Part shown: one piece after another, positions 18,656 to 27,021 of the stretch
Numbering within the stretch: position 1 is the first letter of the stretch
Layout of the letters: each line of letters starts with the position of its first letter
Source of the DNA: Paenibacillus sp. FSL R7-0204
GTDB lineage: Bacteria > Bacillota > Bacilli > Paenibacillales > Paenibacillaceae
Direction of reading: 5' to 3'
DNA: 64,000 nucleotides
Assembly: GCF_038002225.1 (NCBI RefSeq)
Contig: NZ_JBBOCA010000001.1
Location: 3,906,001 to 3,970,000, forward strand
The notes under the pieces: model-generated
Databases searched by the model: none
Told to the model about the DNA's origin: nothing
The model's input: the letters and a program-made list of their open reading frames with translations, nothing else
Position numbers and translations under genes: made by a program

Positions 18656-19106
18656 GATTACGGGTTAGAATTCCGGTTAGGGACCGGCAACGCTCCTCCC
18701 TGTGAAGCGCATCTAGCGGGACCTCCCGGAAAAGAACGGAGCCTTCACAGACAAGCTCTGACTCCCTGCACATTACTCTTGCCCGCGCCTTCATGTCCCC
18801 TTCGCTGCCGGTATTCTCAAAGGTAAGCTCCACCCCAAGAATGTCCGGCGGCGATACCATCCGCAAAAACTTAAGCCGTTCAAAGCTTACGGGGATCAGC
18901 GAACAGCGGTAATCGCTGTTGATCCATGTGAACAACCTCGATAATTGAATGATAGACTCCGTAATCAGTGCCGCAGGCAGCACAGGCTGTTCGGGAAAGT
19001 GATCCCGGAAGATATCTTCATTCAAAGAGACATACTTCTTCCCGGAAATAGAGTCAGCCGTCAGAGCAGTGATTTCATCCATAAAAATGTATCTCATATT
19101 CTGCAT
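18630..19106 (-). CDS. FabZ-like beta-hydroxyacyl-ACP dehydratase
   Basis: 158-residue hotdog protein. DHFPEQPVLPAALITESIIQ aligns without gaps with the FabZ active-site segment (HFPGxPxxPGVL...EAxAQ), giving catalytic His36 and the acidic residue Glu50. This enzyme would dehydrate the beta-hydroxyacyl chain, creating double bonds. An in-frame ATG at 19097 is better spaced from AGGAG and may be the true start. Last gene of the minus-strand operon starting with the carrier protein; overlaps the thioesterase gene by 13 bases. Confidence 0.78.
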   Translation of the reverse strand: MQNMRYIFMDEITALTADSISGKKYVSLNEDIFRDHFPEQPVLPAALITESIIQLSRLFTWINSDYRCSLIPVSFERLKFLRMVSPPDILGVELTFENTGSEGDMKARARVMCRESELVCEGSVLFREVPLDALHREERCRSLTGILTRNLSSGGSRP

Positions 19107-19516
19107 GCTCCTTGGACAGCAGAGTATATTTTCTCAGGAATGGGAGCAGGTGCTTTGGTCAATAGATTGACCGGAACCATCCGGTTCTCCGCAGTATAAC
19201 GCTTATCCTGATCCACCCAGATTTCGGTGTGGAAATCAATCCAATAATGCATGATACGCTTAACGGACGTTCGAATCTCTATGCATTCGTCATAGTAGAC
19301 CGGGTGCAGAAAATCAATTTCAACTTTTTTCATCACAAAAAAAAGTTGGTATTGATCAAGAATTTCTTTCAGGGAAAGGGCATGTGTCCGAAACCATTCG
19401 GTACAACCGGCTTCAATAAACTCACAGGCGTTACCGAAATAGACCACCCCGCCGGCGTCGGTGTCCTTGAAATATATCCGTCGACGGATCACCGAATAGG
19501 CCTCATTGTCCAGCAT
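19094..19516 (-). CDS. YbgC/4HBT-type hotdog acyl-thioesterase
   Basis: 140 residues. YFKDTDAGGVVYFGNACEFI matches the YbgC/4-hydroxybenzoyl-CoA thioesterase motif, with the catalytic Asp in DTDAGG. Members hydrolyse acyl-CoA or acyl-ACP thioesters. In aryl-polyene and related type II clusters an enzyme of this kind releases or proofreads the chain (family knowledge). Overlaps the upstream glycosyltransferase gene by 14 bases, so it is co-translated. Confidence 0.83.
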   Translation of the reverse strand: MLDNEAYSVIRRRIYFKDTDAGGVVYFGNACEFIEAGCTEWFRTHALSLKEILDQYQLFFVMKKVEIDFLHPVYYDECIEIRTSVKRIMHYWIDFHTEIWVDQDKRYTAENRMVPVNLLTKAPAPIPEKIYSAVQGACRI

Positions 19517-20732
19517 CCTGCTTCCTCCCCTTTTCTCCCGTTACGACGGTAGTAAACGGTGTTTTTTGATGATAGACGAGGTTTCTCCATTCCATTTTGT
19601 TGGAAATCACGGCCCACAGCGAGCTTATGCAATACACCACAGATACAAATGAAGCGAGCACCAGCACGGCTATTCGGATAAACGACGGGCGATAATCCTG
19701 AATCTGCGAAGCGTCCCGGGATACGGCGGCCACAACAAGAGTGGCCCCTGCTATATGCAACAACGGCCAGTACAAGAAGATGTACAGCAAGGAAGGGACA
19801 TTCCCTGTTATTCTGAACCCGAGGGCAACCAGGAACATAATTGCCCCCAATAACCGCGGCATCGTCACCAGGAAGAAGCCAAACGCCCATAACCGCTTGT
19901 AATTTACCTTCGTGTTCAAGGCCTGGCGCTTCACCCATTTCACCCAAGCGAAGCCTTGGATATCGAAATGCTCCGGTACTAAGCAATCGGGTACGTATTG
20001 GATGCGGAATCCTGCTCTCCTTACTACATCCGAAATGGTGAAGTTATCATGAAAGGCCTCTGACCAGATGGATTTCATCCCGATCTGTTCAAACACATTT
20101 TTGCGTATCCCAAAAGAAAAACCTCTGGCAAAACAGGTCACGGGAAACGTAATCATGGTAGTCGCCAGGAAATCCCAGTATCTTGCCGCCAGGGCCAGCA
20201 CACTCTTGCTCTTGGATACGATCCATGCACTGCCGCTGGTGAGGCCGACATGATCGGACTGCAATGGCTGTACCATTTGTTCAATCCAGGTCCTCTGGGG
20301 CACGATATCCGAATCAATAAATACATAGATTTCGGTATCCTTGGATGCATGCGCTATGCCGGTTAACAGATTATTCACCTTATCGCTCCGGTGCCGGGAG
20401 ACCTCGGAATGAGATGCCTTCACCAGATGAATCAGTGGTGATTGCGCCGCATATTGATGAACCAGTTCCTCCCCTCTTCCGTTCTCCTCCGAAGTCACCG
20501 CGAGCACTTCATAGTTCCCGGCATACTGCTGGCTGGCAAGACTTCGCAGGGTGGATTCGAAGTTATAGTCCAGCCCGCGAAAGGGAAGCAGCACGGTAAC
20601 CTTAGGATGATAAGGCGGCTCTGCGGCTATTGTCCGGCGGGAGCGCTGCCTCTCCAGTATAAAATAAACAGCAAGAAATCCCGGCACCAGAAATAATGAC
20701 ATCATCACAATATTAAAAATCCAGATCCACAC
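19503..20732 (-). CDS. Membrane glycosyltransferase, family 2/21 (HpnI/ceramide glucosyltransferase-like)
   Basis: 409 residues: an N-terminal helix, a GT-A domain with VTVLLPFRGLDYN, the metal site FIDSDIVP, HDNFTISD and KWVKRQALNTKVN (equivalent to the (Q/R)xxRW region), then three or four C-terminal helices. This layout matches ceramide glucosyltransferase/HpnI enzymes that transfer a sugar to a lipid at the membrane. In the cluster it could glycosylate the acyl or polyene product. Its start overlaps the end of the hotdog gene upstream by 20 bases. Confidence 0.85.
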   Translation of the reverse strand: MWIWIFNIVMMSLFLVPGFLAVYFILERQRSRRTIAAEPPYHPKVTVLLPFRGLDYNFESTLRSLASQQYAGNYEVLAVTSEENGRGEELVHQYAAQSPLIHLVKASHSEVSRHRSDKVNNLLTGIAHASKDTEIYVFIDSDIVPQRTWIEQMVQPLQSDHVGLTSGSAWIVSKSKSVLALAARYWDFLATTMITFPVTCFARGFSFGIRKNVFEQIGMKSIWSEAFHDNFTISDVVRRAGFRIQYVPDCLVPEHFDIQGFAWVKWVKRQALNTKVNYKRLWAFGFFLVTMPRLLGAIMFLVALGFRITGNVPSLLYIFLYWPLLHIAGATLVVAAVSRDASQIQDYRPSFIRIAVLVLASFVSVVYCISSLWAVISNKMEWRNLVYHQKTPFTTVVTGEKGRKQDAGQ

Positions 20733-21204
20733 GTTCGTCCCCCCTCTTCAATCTGAGCAGGTTCATTCCGTCTTCTGCAGACAGCCTTATGTTGTTATTC
20801 AAGCTATGAGTTGAGATTACATCCTCCTGCTTCGTGATTAATCTCCCGTCAGGCACAATCAACTGTCCTTCTGCGGAAATAGTAATCCGGAAGAAGAAGC
20901 TGCGCTTCTCCTCATTGACCGATAATAGCTTGGCATAATAGGTGACTTGTTCATCCTGAAAAACAGGCCTGGCAAACACAAAATTACTAAAGCTTACAAT
21001 TCCGGCCCCATGCCGGTTATGGGTCACTTCACGCGCAAGCCTGCCTGCAGTCTGGAATACGGACTCAAGCAGAACATAGAAAGGCACCGTCAATCCTGTA
21101 TCCCATTCCGCTTCAAAGACATCCTCACGGGGCTGTAGAACCTGGCAGGACTCTGCCTCCATGGGGCCCACTCTTGTAAAAGATACCAATTGCATATACC
21201 GCAA
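20713..21204 (-). CDS. FabZ-like hotdog protein lacking the catalytic His
   Basis: 163 residues. AEWDTGLTVPFYVLLESVFQ aligns without gaps with the DHFPEQP...ESIIQ segment of the neighbour dehydratase: the acidic residue is kept (Glu47) but the His position is Glu33. It may be a non-catalytic or half-site partner that forms a heterodimer with the intact dehydratase, as known for paired dehydratases of aryl-polyene systems. The open frame starts with TTG at 21204; an in-frame ATG lies at 21195, and neither has a strong ribosome binding site. The assignment to the hotdog fold is by motif only. Confidence 0.65.
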   Translation of the reverse strand: MRYMQLVSFTRVGPMEAESCQVLQPREDVFEAEWDTGLTVPFYVLLESVFQTAGRLAREVTHNRHGAGIVSFSNFVFARPVFQDEQVTYYAKLLSVNEEKRSFFFRITISAEGQLIVPDGRLITKQEDVISTHSLNNNIRLSAEDGMNLLRLKRGDERVDLDF

Positions 21205-21232
21205 GCAGCTTCACATCCCTTACCCGCCAAAG

Positions 21233-21988
21233 TTAATCCAAATGTCTTCCTCCGGTCACCGGCAATTGGGTGCCTGTAATATATGAGGCATAATCACTGG
21301 CCAGGAACAGCGCTGCATGACTGACATCGTCTACGGTGCCGTTTCTTCCCAGGGGCGTGCGCTCCAGAATCTTTTTCTTGACCCCGGTTTGCATCGTATT
21401 TACGACATCGGTTTCGATTAGTCCAGGCGCAATAGTGTTAACGCGGATGTTATACGAACCGTATTCCAGCGCCAGTACCTTCGTTAGCGATTCAACCGCA
21501 CCTTTAGTTGCTGTGTATACCGCTTGTCCCCGCCCGGGCTGCAGTGCCGAGCGGGATGAAATATTTATGATCGATCCCGATTTATTCAGGATCATATATT
21601 TGATAGCTGAAGAGCAGAAGGCAATGACAGAATTCAGGTTGGCGCTGATTCCCTCGCTCCAATCCTGCTCGCTCATTTGCAGAAACAGGCCTCTTGGAAT
21701 CCAGGCAGCATTATTAACTACAACATCTATGCGCTTATGATCATTCCAGACCGTATCCATAAAGCTCTCCACCTCAGACTTAGATCTCCCGTCCACTCTC
21801 AGTCCGGTGACATCCGCCCCGTATTGCTCCCTGCACTCTTGTACAACTGCTGCTGCCTGATCTTCACTGGATAAATAGGTGAAGTATACGGTCGCGTTAG
21901 CCCGTGCGAAATGCGTAACCAGTCCCCGCCCGATGCCTCTGCTTCCTCCGGTAATAATGACCACTTTTCCCGAGAAATCAATCTTCAC
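21233..21988 (-). CDS. Short-chain dehydrogenase/reductase, FabG-like ketoreductase
   Basis: 251 residues with TGGSRGIGRG, NNAAW, the catalytic Ser in IINISSRS and YTATK. The C-terminal ITGTQLPVTGG is FabG-like. It directly follows the acyl carrier protein gene (start GTG at 21988, a few bases from that stop), so it is the best candidate for the beta-ketoacyl-ACP reductase of the system. Paralogue of the SDR at 17921. Confidence 0.9.
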   Translation of the reverse strand: MKIDFSGKVVIITGGSRGIGRGLVTHFARANATVYFTYLSSEDQAAAVVQECREQYGADVTGLRVDGRSKSEVESFMDTVWNDHKRIDVVVNNAAWIPRGLFLQMSEQDWSEGISANLNSVIAFCSSAIKYMILNKSGSIINISSRSALQPGRGQAVYTATKGAVESLTKVLALEYGSYNIRVNTIAPGLIETDVVNTMQTGVKKKILERTPLGRNGTVDDVSHAALFLASDYASYITGTQLPVTGGRHLD

Positions 21989-21994
21989 GACCGG

Positions 21995-22390
21995 TCACAC
22001 CCTATTCTCCGACTTCTCTAACTTGGCGGATACGAAATCTACCATATTCTCTACGGTCAGATAATTGAACAGATCATAGGGACTGGCGAGGGCTGAGAGG
22101 TCCTCATCCGATACAGTGAAATATTGCCGTACAGAAGACACGGCTTCCGGAGACAGCCGGCTATTGCTGAACATTCCCCGGTTGGCAATCACATTGGGCA
22201 AATTCCAGAACTCCTGATTGTCGATCTTGATATTGAATTCCTGTTCAAGCATGAACGTTAGCTCCAGCGTCTCAGCACTTTCCAGATTTAAATCTCTGTA
22301 AAGATAAGTATTCGGCATGATTTGAGCCTCTGGCAGATCAAGTACATCCTGCAACAATTTTTTCACTTTGCTGTAAATGGTTTGATCCAT
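21995..22390 (-). CDS. Acyl carrier protein
   Basis: 131 residues from an ATG with GGAGGTG seven bases upstream. The 4'-phosphopantetheine site is DLNLESAETLEL (Ser38), followed by MLEQEFNIKI, a standard carrier-protein helix. At 131 residues it is longer than a housekeeping ACP (about 77); the extra part follows the core and contains FWNLPNVIANRG and a second acidic segment. First gene of the minus-strand operon, so all chain-building on this locus probably proceeds on it. An upstream in-frame ATG at 22492 lies in the promoter region and is unlikely. Confidence 0.87.
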   Translation of the reverse strand: MDQTIYSKVKKLLQDVLDLPEAQIMPNTYLYRDLNLESAETLELTFMLEQEFNIKIDNQEFWNLPNVIANRGMFSNSRLSPEAVSSVRQYFTVSDEDLSALASPYDLFNYLTVENMVDFVSAKLEKSENRV

Positions 22391-22498
22391 AACGCACCTC
22401 CGCGAAGAATAGATTTCTTTGTTATTGTATACATATATTTCTATTAATAGCAATGATTTTTTTGGCGGTAAAAGAGTTAAAGATAGTGTCATTTACTA

Positions 22499-22527
22499 TT
22501 GAAATTATTTTCATAGTGAGTTATTAT
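22499..22527 (+). promoter_or_regulatory. Sigma-A-type promoter of the ketosynthase operon
   Basis: TTGAAA at 22499-22504, a 17-base spacer and TATTAT at 22522-22527. The -35 lies inside an imperfect inverted repeat, CTATTGAAA...TTTTCATAG. The 197-base AT-rich gap also holds a divergent promoter toward the carrier protein (TTGCTA, then TATACA/TACAAT on the minus strand), so both arms of the cluster start here. Confidence 0.65.
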
Positions 22528-22587
22528 CGGCAAAAATGGATGTATTATCCTAGTAGTCTATCAGTCGATTTGTGGGAGGTTATGTCA

Positions 22588-23598
22588 ATGAAGGGCGCTT
22601 TATCGGACTGCCGTGCGCTGGTTACAGGTGCATCAGGATTCGTAGGAACATGGCTCACTCAACATTTGCTTGAACAAGGTGCTGAACTAACCTCTATCCT
22701 GAGTGAGCTCAACCCGCGAAGCCCGTTTGCCAAAATGGGGCTGGACAAGGAAATCCGCTGTTATTATGGTTCAATTGCCGACTACCACTTAATTGAACGC
22801 GCTATCACGGACGAAAGAATTAACACCGTCTTTCATCTGGCTGCCGTATCCATGCAGGATTTGGCATACCAGATCCCCTGGCAGACGTTCGAGACCAATG
22901 TGAAGGGCACTTACAATCTGCTGGAGGTCTGCCGGATTCACAAGGACCAGATCTCCAAAATCATCATTGCCTCCAGTGACAAAGTATACGGTGACAGCCC
23001 CATTCTCCCCTATGATGAAGAGATGCCCATTCAGGGCAGGAATCCTTACGACGCCTCGAAATCCTGTTCCGATCTGATCTCCCAGAGCTACAGACACAGC
23101 TTCAGCCTGCCTATCGTGATCGGACGCTTTGGCAATATTTACGGAGGAGGCGATCTGAACTTCCGCAGGCTTGTTCCCGGGACCATACAGCGGCTATACG
23201 GCAAGCTTCAGCCTGTCATCCGAATCTCTTCAGACGGAACCTATATGCGGGACTTCCTCTACATCAAGGATTTGGTCCAGGCTTACATGGCTATGTACCA
23301 TTATGAAGGACATCAGGCTGGAGAGCATGTATTTAACTTCGGGACCGGCAAGCTGTGGGAGATCCAGAAGGTTACCTCACTTATTCAGCACACAATGAAT
23401 CTGGATTATATTGAACCGCACTATGAAGTTCAGAACGGCAGGGAAATTCTGCACCAGCATCTCTCCCCTGAGCGGGCCAAGGCGATTCTTCATTGGTCAG
23501 CAGATACTCCGCTGGAGGAAGGAATCAGGCAAACCGTAGACTGGTATGAACGGTACTGGCTACCCGAACCCCACACAGCAACGACAGGAGTTGTATAA
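22588..23598 (+). CDS. NAD-dependent NDP-sugar epimerase/dehydratase
   Basis: 336-residue extended SDR. GASGFVGTW binds NAD, Ser and Asp in ASSDKVYGDS and Tyr/Lys in YDASK form the catalytic set, and GRFGNIYGGGDLNFRRLVP is the substrate-loop wording of CDP-glucose 4,6-dehydratase/UDP-sugar epimerases. It likely makes an activated deoxy- or epimerised sugar for the cluster's glycosyltransferases. Of two in-frame ATGs, the one at 22588 has GGGAGG eight bases upstream. First gene of the plus-strand operon; four bases separate it from the next gene. Confidence 0.85.
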   Translation: MKGALSDCRALVTGASGFVGTWLTQHLLEQGAELTSILSELNPRSPFAKMGLDKEIRCYYGSIADYHLIERAITDERINTVFHLAAVSMQDLAYQIPWQTFETNVKGTYNLLEVCRIHKDQISKIIIASSDKVYGDSPILPYDEEMPIQGRNPYDASKSCSDLISQSYRHSFSLPIVIGRFGNIYGGGDLNFRRLVPGTIQRLYGKLQPVIRISSDGTYMRDFLYIKDLVQAYMAMYHYEGHQAGEHVFNFGTGKLWEIQKVTSLIQHTMNLDYIEPHYEVQNGREILHQHLSPERAKAILHWSADTPLEEGIRQTVDWYERYWLPEPHTATTGVV

Positions 23599-23602
23599 TC
23601 CC

Positions 23603-24886
23603 ATGAAACCATCCGTTGTTATAACCGGCATGGGCTGCGTTACTCCTCTGGGCCAAACGCCCGGGGAGATCCATGAAGCCATGCTTCAAGGTAAAACAGC
23701 CTATAGCGCCATTAGCCTATTCGATGCATCCCCCTGCAGATGCTCCATTGGAGGTGAAATTCCGAATTTCAGTATCAGAGACCTGGGCATTTCCGGCTCT
23801 AACATGATGCTGAGATACAACAAGCTGCAGATGAAGGCCGCCTATCAGATGCTGAATGACTATGGATTGATGGCAAGTCTGGAGAATAATGCTATGAACT
23901 GTGCGGTATATGTGGCTAATCATCCGGTGAATCTGGACCCGGAGACGCTGCAGATCTTTCGTTCGATCTGCAGCAGCGGGGATGGAGACATGGATTTTTC
24001 ACGGCTGGGGGATAACTTGCACCGGATTCCGCCCTTAAGCGGCGTGAAGCAATTAACCACGGTCCCCTCACACTTCATGGCCAAAACCACCGGAGCGCAC
24101 GGTCCCGGCAACTTGTATTGTAATAGCGACTGCGGAGGCGTAACAGCCCTCCTGTCTGCGGCTAGGGCCATCGAAACCGGAAGAATAGAGCAAGCCATGG
24201 TATCCGCCTCCTTCAGCCCCTTCAGCGCCCATGAATTCAGGTGGTGGCTTGAAACCGGACTCGTCAGAAGCACGGCTTCACCGGAAAATCCTGAAAAGCT
24301 GGTCACCCCCTTCAGTCCGCAATCATCCGGCACGCTTATGAGTGAAGGCGCGGGTGCGATTTTCCTGGAAAGGGAAGATGTTGCTCTAAGAAATGGGCGC
24401 CCTGTTCTTGCCAAAATCCAAGGCGGGGCCAGCCTGACCGTTCCTGGTGAGACTTACTTTGGATTGTCGGGGACAGGCTTCACCAAAACTCTGGATCTGG
24501 CGCTGGAGCGTGCCAAGCTTGCCCCGGATGACATTGATCTGATGATGTGCAACGCACCGTCTGTTGCCGCTTGGGATGAAGGTGAGCTTGAGGGCATCTC
24601 TGCCGTGTGGAATGGCTCTAGCATAAGTGCTGCTGCGTTGAAGGGGTATCTTGGGTATCTCGGCCCCGTATCCGGTCTGTTGGACGTGATACTTGCTGTG
24701 CAATCGATGATCAGGCAAACCGCTGTGCCGCTGAACCACACATCCGCGCCCTCTGACAGCCGCATTGAATGGGTCCGCCAGGAGAATGCGGCCATGGCTA
24801 TTGAACGGACTGTCGTGAACAGTGCAGGACCGGGCGGGGCCTACAGCGCTATCATTCTTGAGAAAGGGGACAATCACTCGCGATGA
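23603..24886 (+). CDS. Chain-length-factor-like ketosynthase homologue lacking the catalytic triad
   Basis: 427 residues with overall thiolase/KAS-II fold wording (VVITGMGCVTPLG at the start, MSEGAGAIFLERED in the middle, VVNSAGPGGAYSAIILEK at the end). In an ungapped alignment with the intact ketosynthase next door, the nucleophile position is Asp176 (NSDCGG; a Cys follows at 177), the first His position is in CNAPS (about 318), and the second His is Tyr352 in KGYLGYLG. All three catalytic residues therefore seem lost, as in chain-length factors of type II polyketide synthases, where Cys is replaced by Gln. Its stop overlaps the ketosynthase start (ATGA), as expected for heterodimer subunits, though the usual order is ketosynthase first. 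Confidence 0.8.
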   Translation: MKPSVVITGMGCVTPLGQTPGEIHEAMLQGKTAYSAISLFDASPCRCSIGGEIPNFSIRDLGISGSNMMLRYNKLQMKAAYQMLNDYGLMASLENNAMNCAVYVANHPVNLDPETLQIFRSICSSGDGDMDFSRLGDNLHRIPPLSGVKQLTTVPSHFMAKTTGAHGPGNLYCNSDCGGVTALLSAARAIETGRIEQAMVSASFSPFSAHEFRWWLETGLVRSTASPENPEKLVTPFSPQSSGTLMSEGAGAIFLEREDVALRNGRPVLAKIQGGASLTVPGETYFGLSGTGFTKTLDLALERAKLAPDDIDLMMCNAPSVAAWDEGELEGISAVWNGSSISAAALKGYLGYLGPVSGLLDVILAVQSMIRQTAVPLNHTSAPSDSRIEWVRQENAAMAIERTVVNSAGPGGAYSAIILEKGDNHSR

Positions 24887-26127
24887 GAAGCAGAATTGTA
24901 GTAACTGGAATAAGCGCGATTACCCCTCTGGGCAACCAACTGGAATCCATTGTCACAAATCTGAAGGCGGGTCATTCAGGAATCAGGCCGATTGAACGGT
25001 ATCAGGTGGGGAACCTGCCTGTTAAACATGCAGCTATGATTGACGATTCGGGGCTGGACCGGGTGCAGTACCCTGTTGCCGGCAATATTATTTTCAAGCT
25101 ATTCTACTCCTGCGTGAAGGAGCTTCTGGAAACCGGCGGTCCGGGAAGGTTCTATGCTCCCGAACGCATCAGCTTAATTGTAGGCACAGACCCCAATACC
25201 TCCTCTCCTGAGGATCTCCGTTATCTGTATGTTTATGGTAATGAAGGGCAGCCTCCCTCTGAGCCGATGGATCTCGATACACTGCTCGCCAATCATCCAT
25301 CGTATATGTTTTATCATGCTGCCCGTGATTTTGGCATAGGAGGCCCAAGTATAGCGAATTTCGGCACTTGCGCTGCTTCCGCGCAGGCGATTGGCGACGC
25401 CATGCTTATGCTGAGATCCGGGGATGCCGATGCGGTGATAACCGGGGGAGTCTCGTCCAAGTTGGACCCGATGTCGCTGGCCCGCCTCTGCCGGCTCGGT
25501 GCGCTTGAGCCCACGAAGGAGGATTGCACTGAGAATTGCTCCCCGTTTGACCTGAACAGGAACGGCTTTACGATTGGAGAGGGTTCTGTTCTATTTCTTC
25601 TGGAGCGTGAGGAGGATGCACTTAGCCGGCATGCGCCGATCTATGCGGAGATACGGGGGTATGGCAGCTCGCTGGACGGTTATTCCATCACCGACCCGCA
25701 TGAGTCTTCTCTGGGAATGATCCTGTCCATGGAGCGGGCTATTGAGGATGCCGGAGTGCCGCTGGAGGCCATCCGCTACATTAACGCACATGGCACAGGA
25801 ACACCCAAGAACGATAAACATGAGACTGAAGCGATTAAGGCAGTCTTCGGCCCCCTCGCCGGGCAACTGGACATCAGCTCCACCAAATCGATGCATGGTC
25901 ATCTCATGACAGCCGCCGGGGCCATGGAGACTCTGGTAACGATACTTAGCCTGGGCAACGGGTTCATTCCGCCAACGATCAATCACAGAACCCCTGATCC
26001 CCAGTGTGACCTGAACTATACTCCGAATATATCCAAACCTGCGGACATAGAGACGGCCCTCACCAATTCATTCGGCATGGGCGGACAGAATGCGTCTCTT
26101 GTCATTGCTAAATATAAGCGGGGATGA
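24883..26127 (+). CDS. Beta-ketoacyl synthase (KS-alpha of a type II PKS-like pair)
   Basis: 414 residues with a complete catalytic triad: Cys163 in NFGTCAASA, His303 in NAHGTGTP, and Lys335/His340 in STKSMHGHLMTAAGA. The C-terminus LTNSFGMGGQNASLVI is standard for KAS-II enzymes. It condenses malonyl-ACP with the growing chain. Paired by ATGA overlap with the inactive-looking partner upstream, it should work as a heterodimer that builds a chain of defined length on the carrier protein encoded across the divergent promoter. Confidence 0.9.
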   Translation: MRSRIVVTGISAITPLGNQLESIVTNLKAGHSGIRPIERYQVGNLPVKHAAMIDDSGLDRVQYPVAGNIIFKLFYSCVKELLETGGPGRFYAPERISLIVGTDPNTSSPEDLRYLYVYGNEGQPPSEPMDLDTLLANHPSYMFYHAARDFGIGGPSIANFGTCAASAQAIGDAMLMLRSGDADAVITGGVSSKLDPMSLARLCRLGALEPTKEDCTENCSPFDLNRNGFTIGEGSVLFLLEREEDALSRHAPIYAEIRGYGSSLDGYSITDPHESSLGMILSMERAIEDAGVPLEAIRYINAHGTGTPKNDKHETEAIKAVFGPLAGQLDISSTKSMHGHLMTAAGAMETLVTILSLGNGFIPPTINHRTPDPQCDLNYTPNISKPADIETALTNSFGMGGQNASLVIAKYKRG

Positions 26128-26131
26128 ACGA

Positions 26132-26953
26132 ATGGAGACTCCTTCAGCATGGGCTATGTTGTACTTGAAGCGGATCGGCATGGATGCGGAGCCTCCCAGC
26201 CTGGATTATCTGCAGCGCTTAGTCAGGTCACGGATGACTCGTCTAGCGTTTGAGAATATCTCCAAGCTGCACTATCTTAAGGCCTTTGAGGAACAGCAGT
26301 TCTATCTTCCTCCGCAGGAAGTCTACATGGAGCATATGTACAGATTCGATTACTCCGGCGTGTGCCACACGGGCAATTATTATTTCTGCAAGCTGCTGCA
26401 GGAGCTTGGCTATGACGCTTATCCTATTAAATATGCTTCGCATCTGGCAACCATAGTGAAGCTTGCAGACCGGCTCTATTATACGGATGTAGCACTGGGG
26501 CATCCCACCCATTATCCGCTGGATATCTCCCAGCCGCATGAGCTTACGATTCACCACTCCCGAGTTATGGGGTATCCTGACCCGGGCAACAAGCTTAAAT
26601 TCCATCTGGTGCACGGCATTACAGGCAAAGAACAGCATCACTGGACATTTCGTCCCTATGAACGCGCAGGCTTGCCCGAAGTTCACCGGCTTATTCATTG
26701 GAGTAATGAGCCGCAGCGCCTGTTCACCACCATTCTGCGGGTCTATCTGTGGCAGCCGGACCGGCAGCGCTCACTGTCTCTTGTAAATGATACATTCACC
26801 ATTCGGTATCAGGAGGGCCATGAGCAAATGAAGCTGCATTCCATACAGGAGATTCAGGATATTGTGCACAATGAATTCGGTATGAGTAATCTCCCGGTTC
26901 ATGAAGCTGTAGAAACCCTGGAATCCCTGGGCACACCAATATGGGGTGCATAA
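26132..26953 (+). CDS. Arylamine N-acetyltransferase-family protein, possible amide synthase
   Basis: 273 residues from the ATG at 26132 (GGGGA eight bases upstream). NAT-family signatures: LAFENI, the nucleophile in DYSGVCHTGN (Cys78), His104 in YASHLATIV and Asp119 in YYTDVALG, giving a complete Cys-His-Asp triad; the usual RGG before the Cys is SGV here. In ansamycin pathways, NAT-like enzymes (RifF type) take the acyl chain from a carrier protein and form an amide. As last gene of the ketosynthase operon it may release the product as an amide (inference). A detoxifying acetyltransferase is less likely in this context. Confidence 0.78.
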   Translation: METPSAWAMLYLKRIGMDAEPPSLDYLQRLVRSRMTRLAFENISKLHYLKAFEEQQFYLPPQEVYMEHMYRFDYSGVCHTGNYYFCKLLQELGYDAYPIKYASHLATIVKLADRLYYTDVALGHPTHYPLDISQPHELTIHHSRVMGYPDPGNKLKFHLVHGITGKEQHHWTFRPYERAGLPEVHRLIHWSNEPQRLFTTILRVYLWQPDRQRSLSLVNDTFTIRYQEGHEQMKLHSIQEIQDIVHNEFGMSNLPVHEAVETLESLGTPIWGA

Positions 26954-26975
26954 AATTCACTCCACCTTATCCGGA

Positions 26976-27020
26976 AGCAGCCCCACATTGATCATTCATT
27001 CAATGAGGGGCTGCTCTTAT
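26976..27020. terminator. Bidirectional terminator between convergent operons
   Basis: AGCAGCCCC...ATTG pairs with CAAT...GGGGCTGCT around ATCATTCATT. It lies between the stops of the NAT-like gene (plus) and the metallophosphatase gene (minus). The plus strand is followed by a T-rich stretch. Confidence 0.75.
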
Positions 27021-27021
27021 T

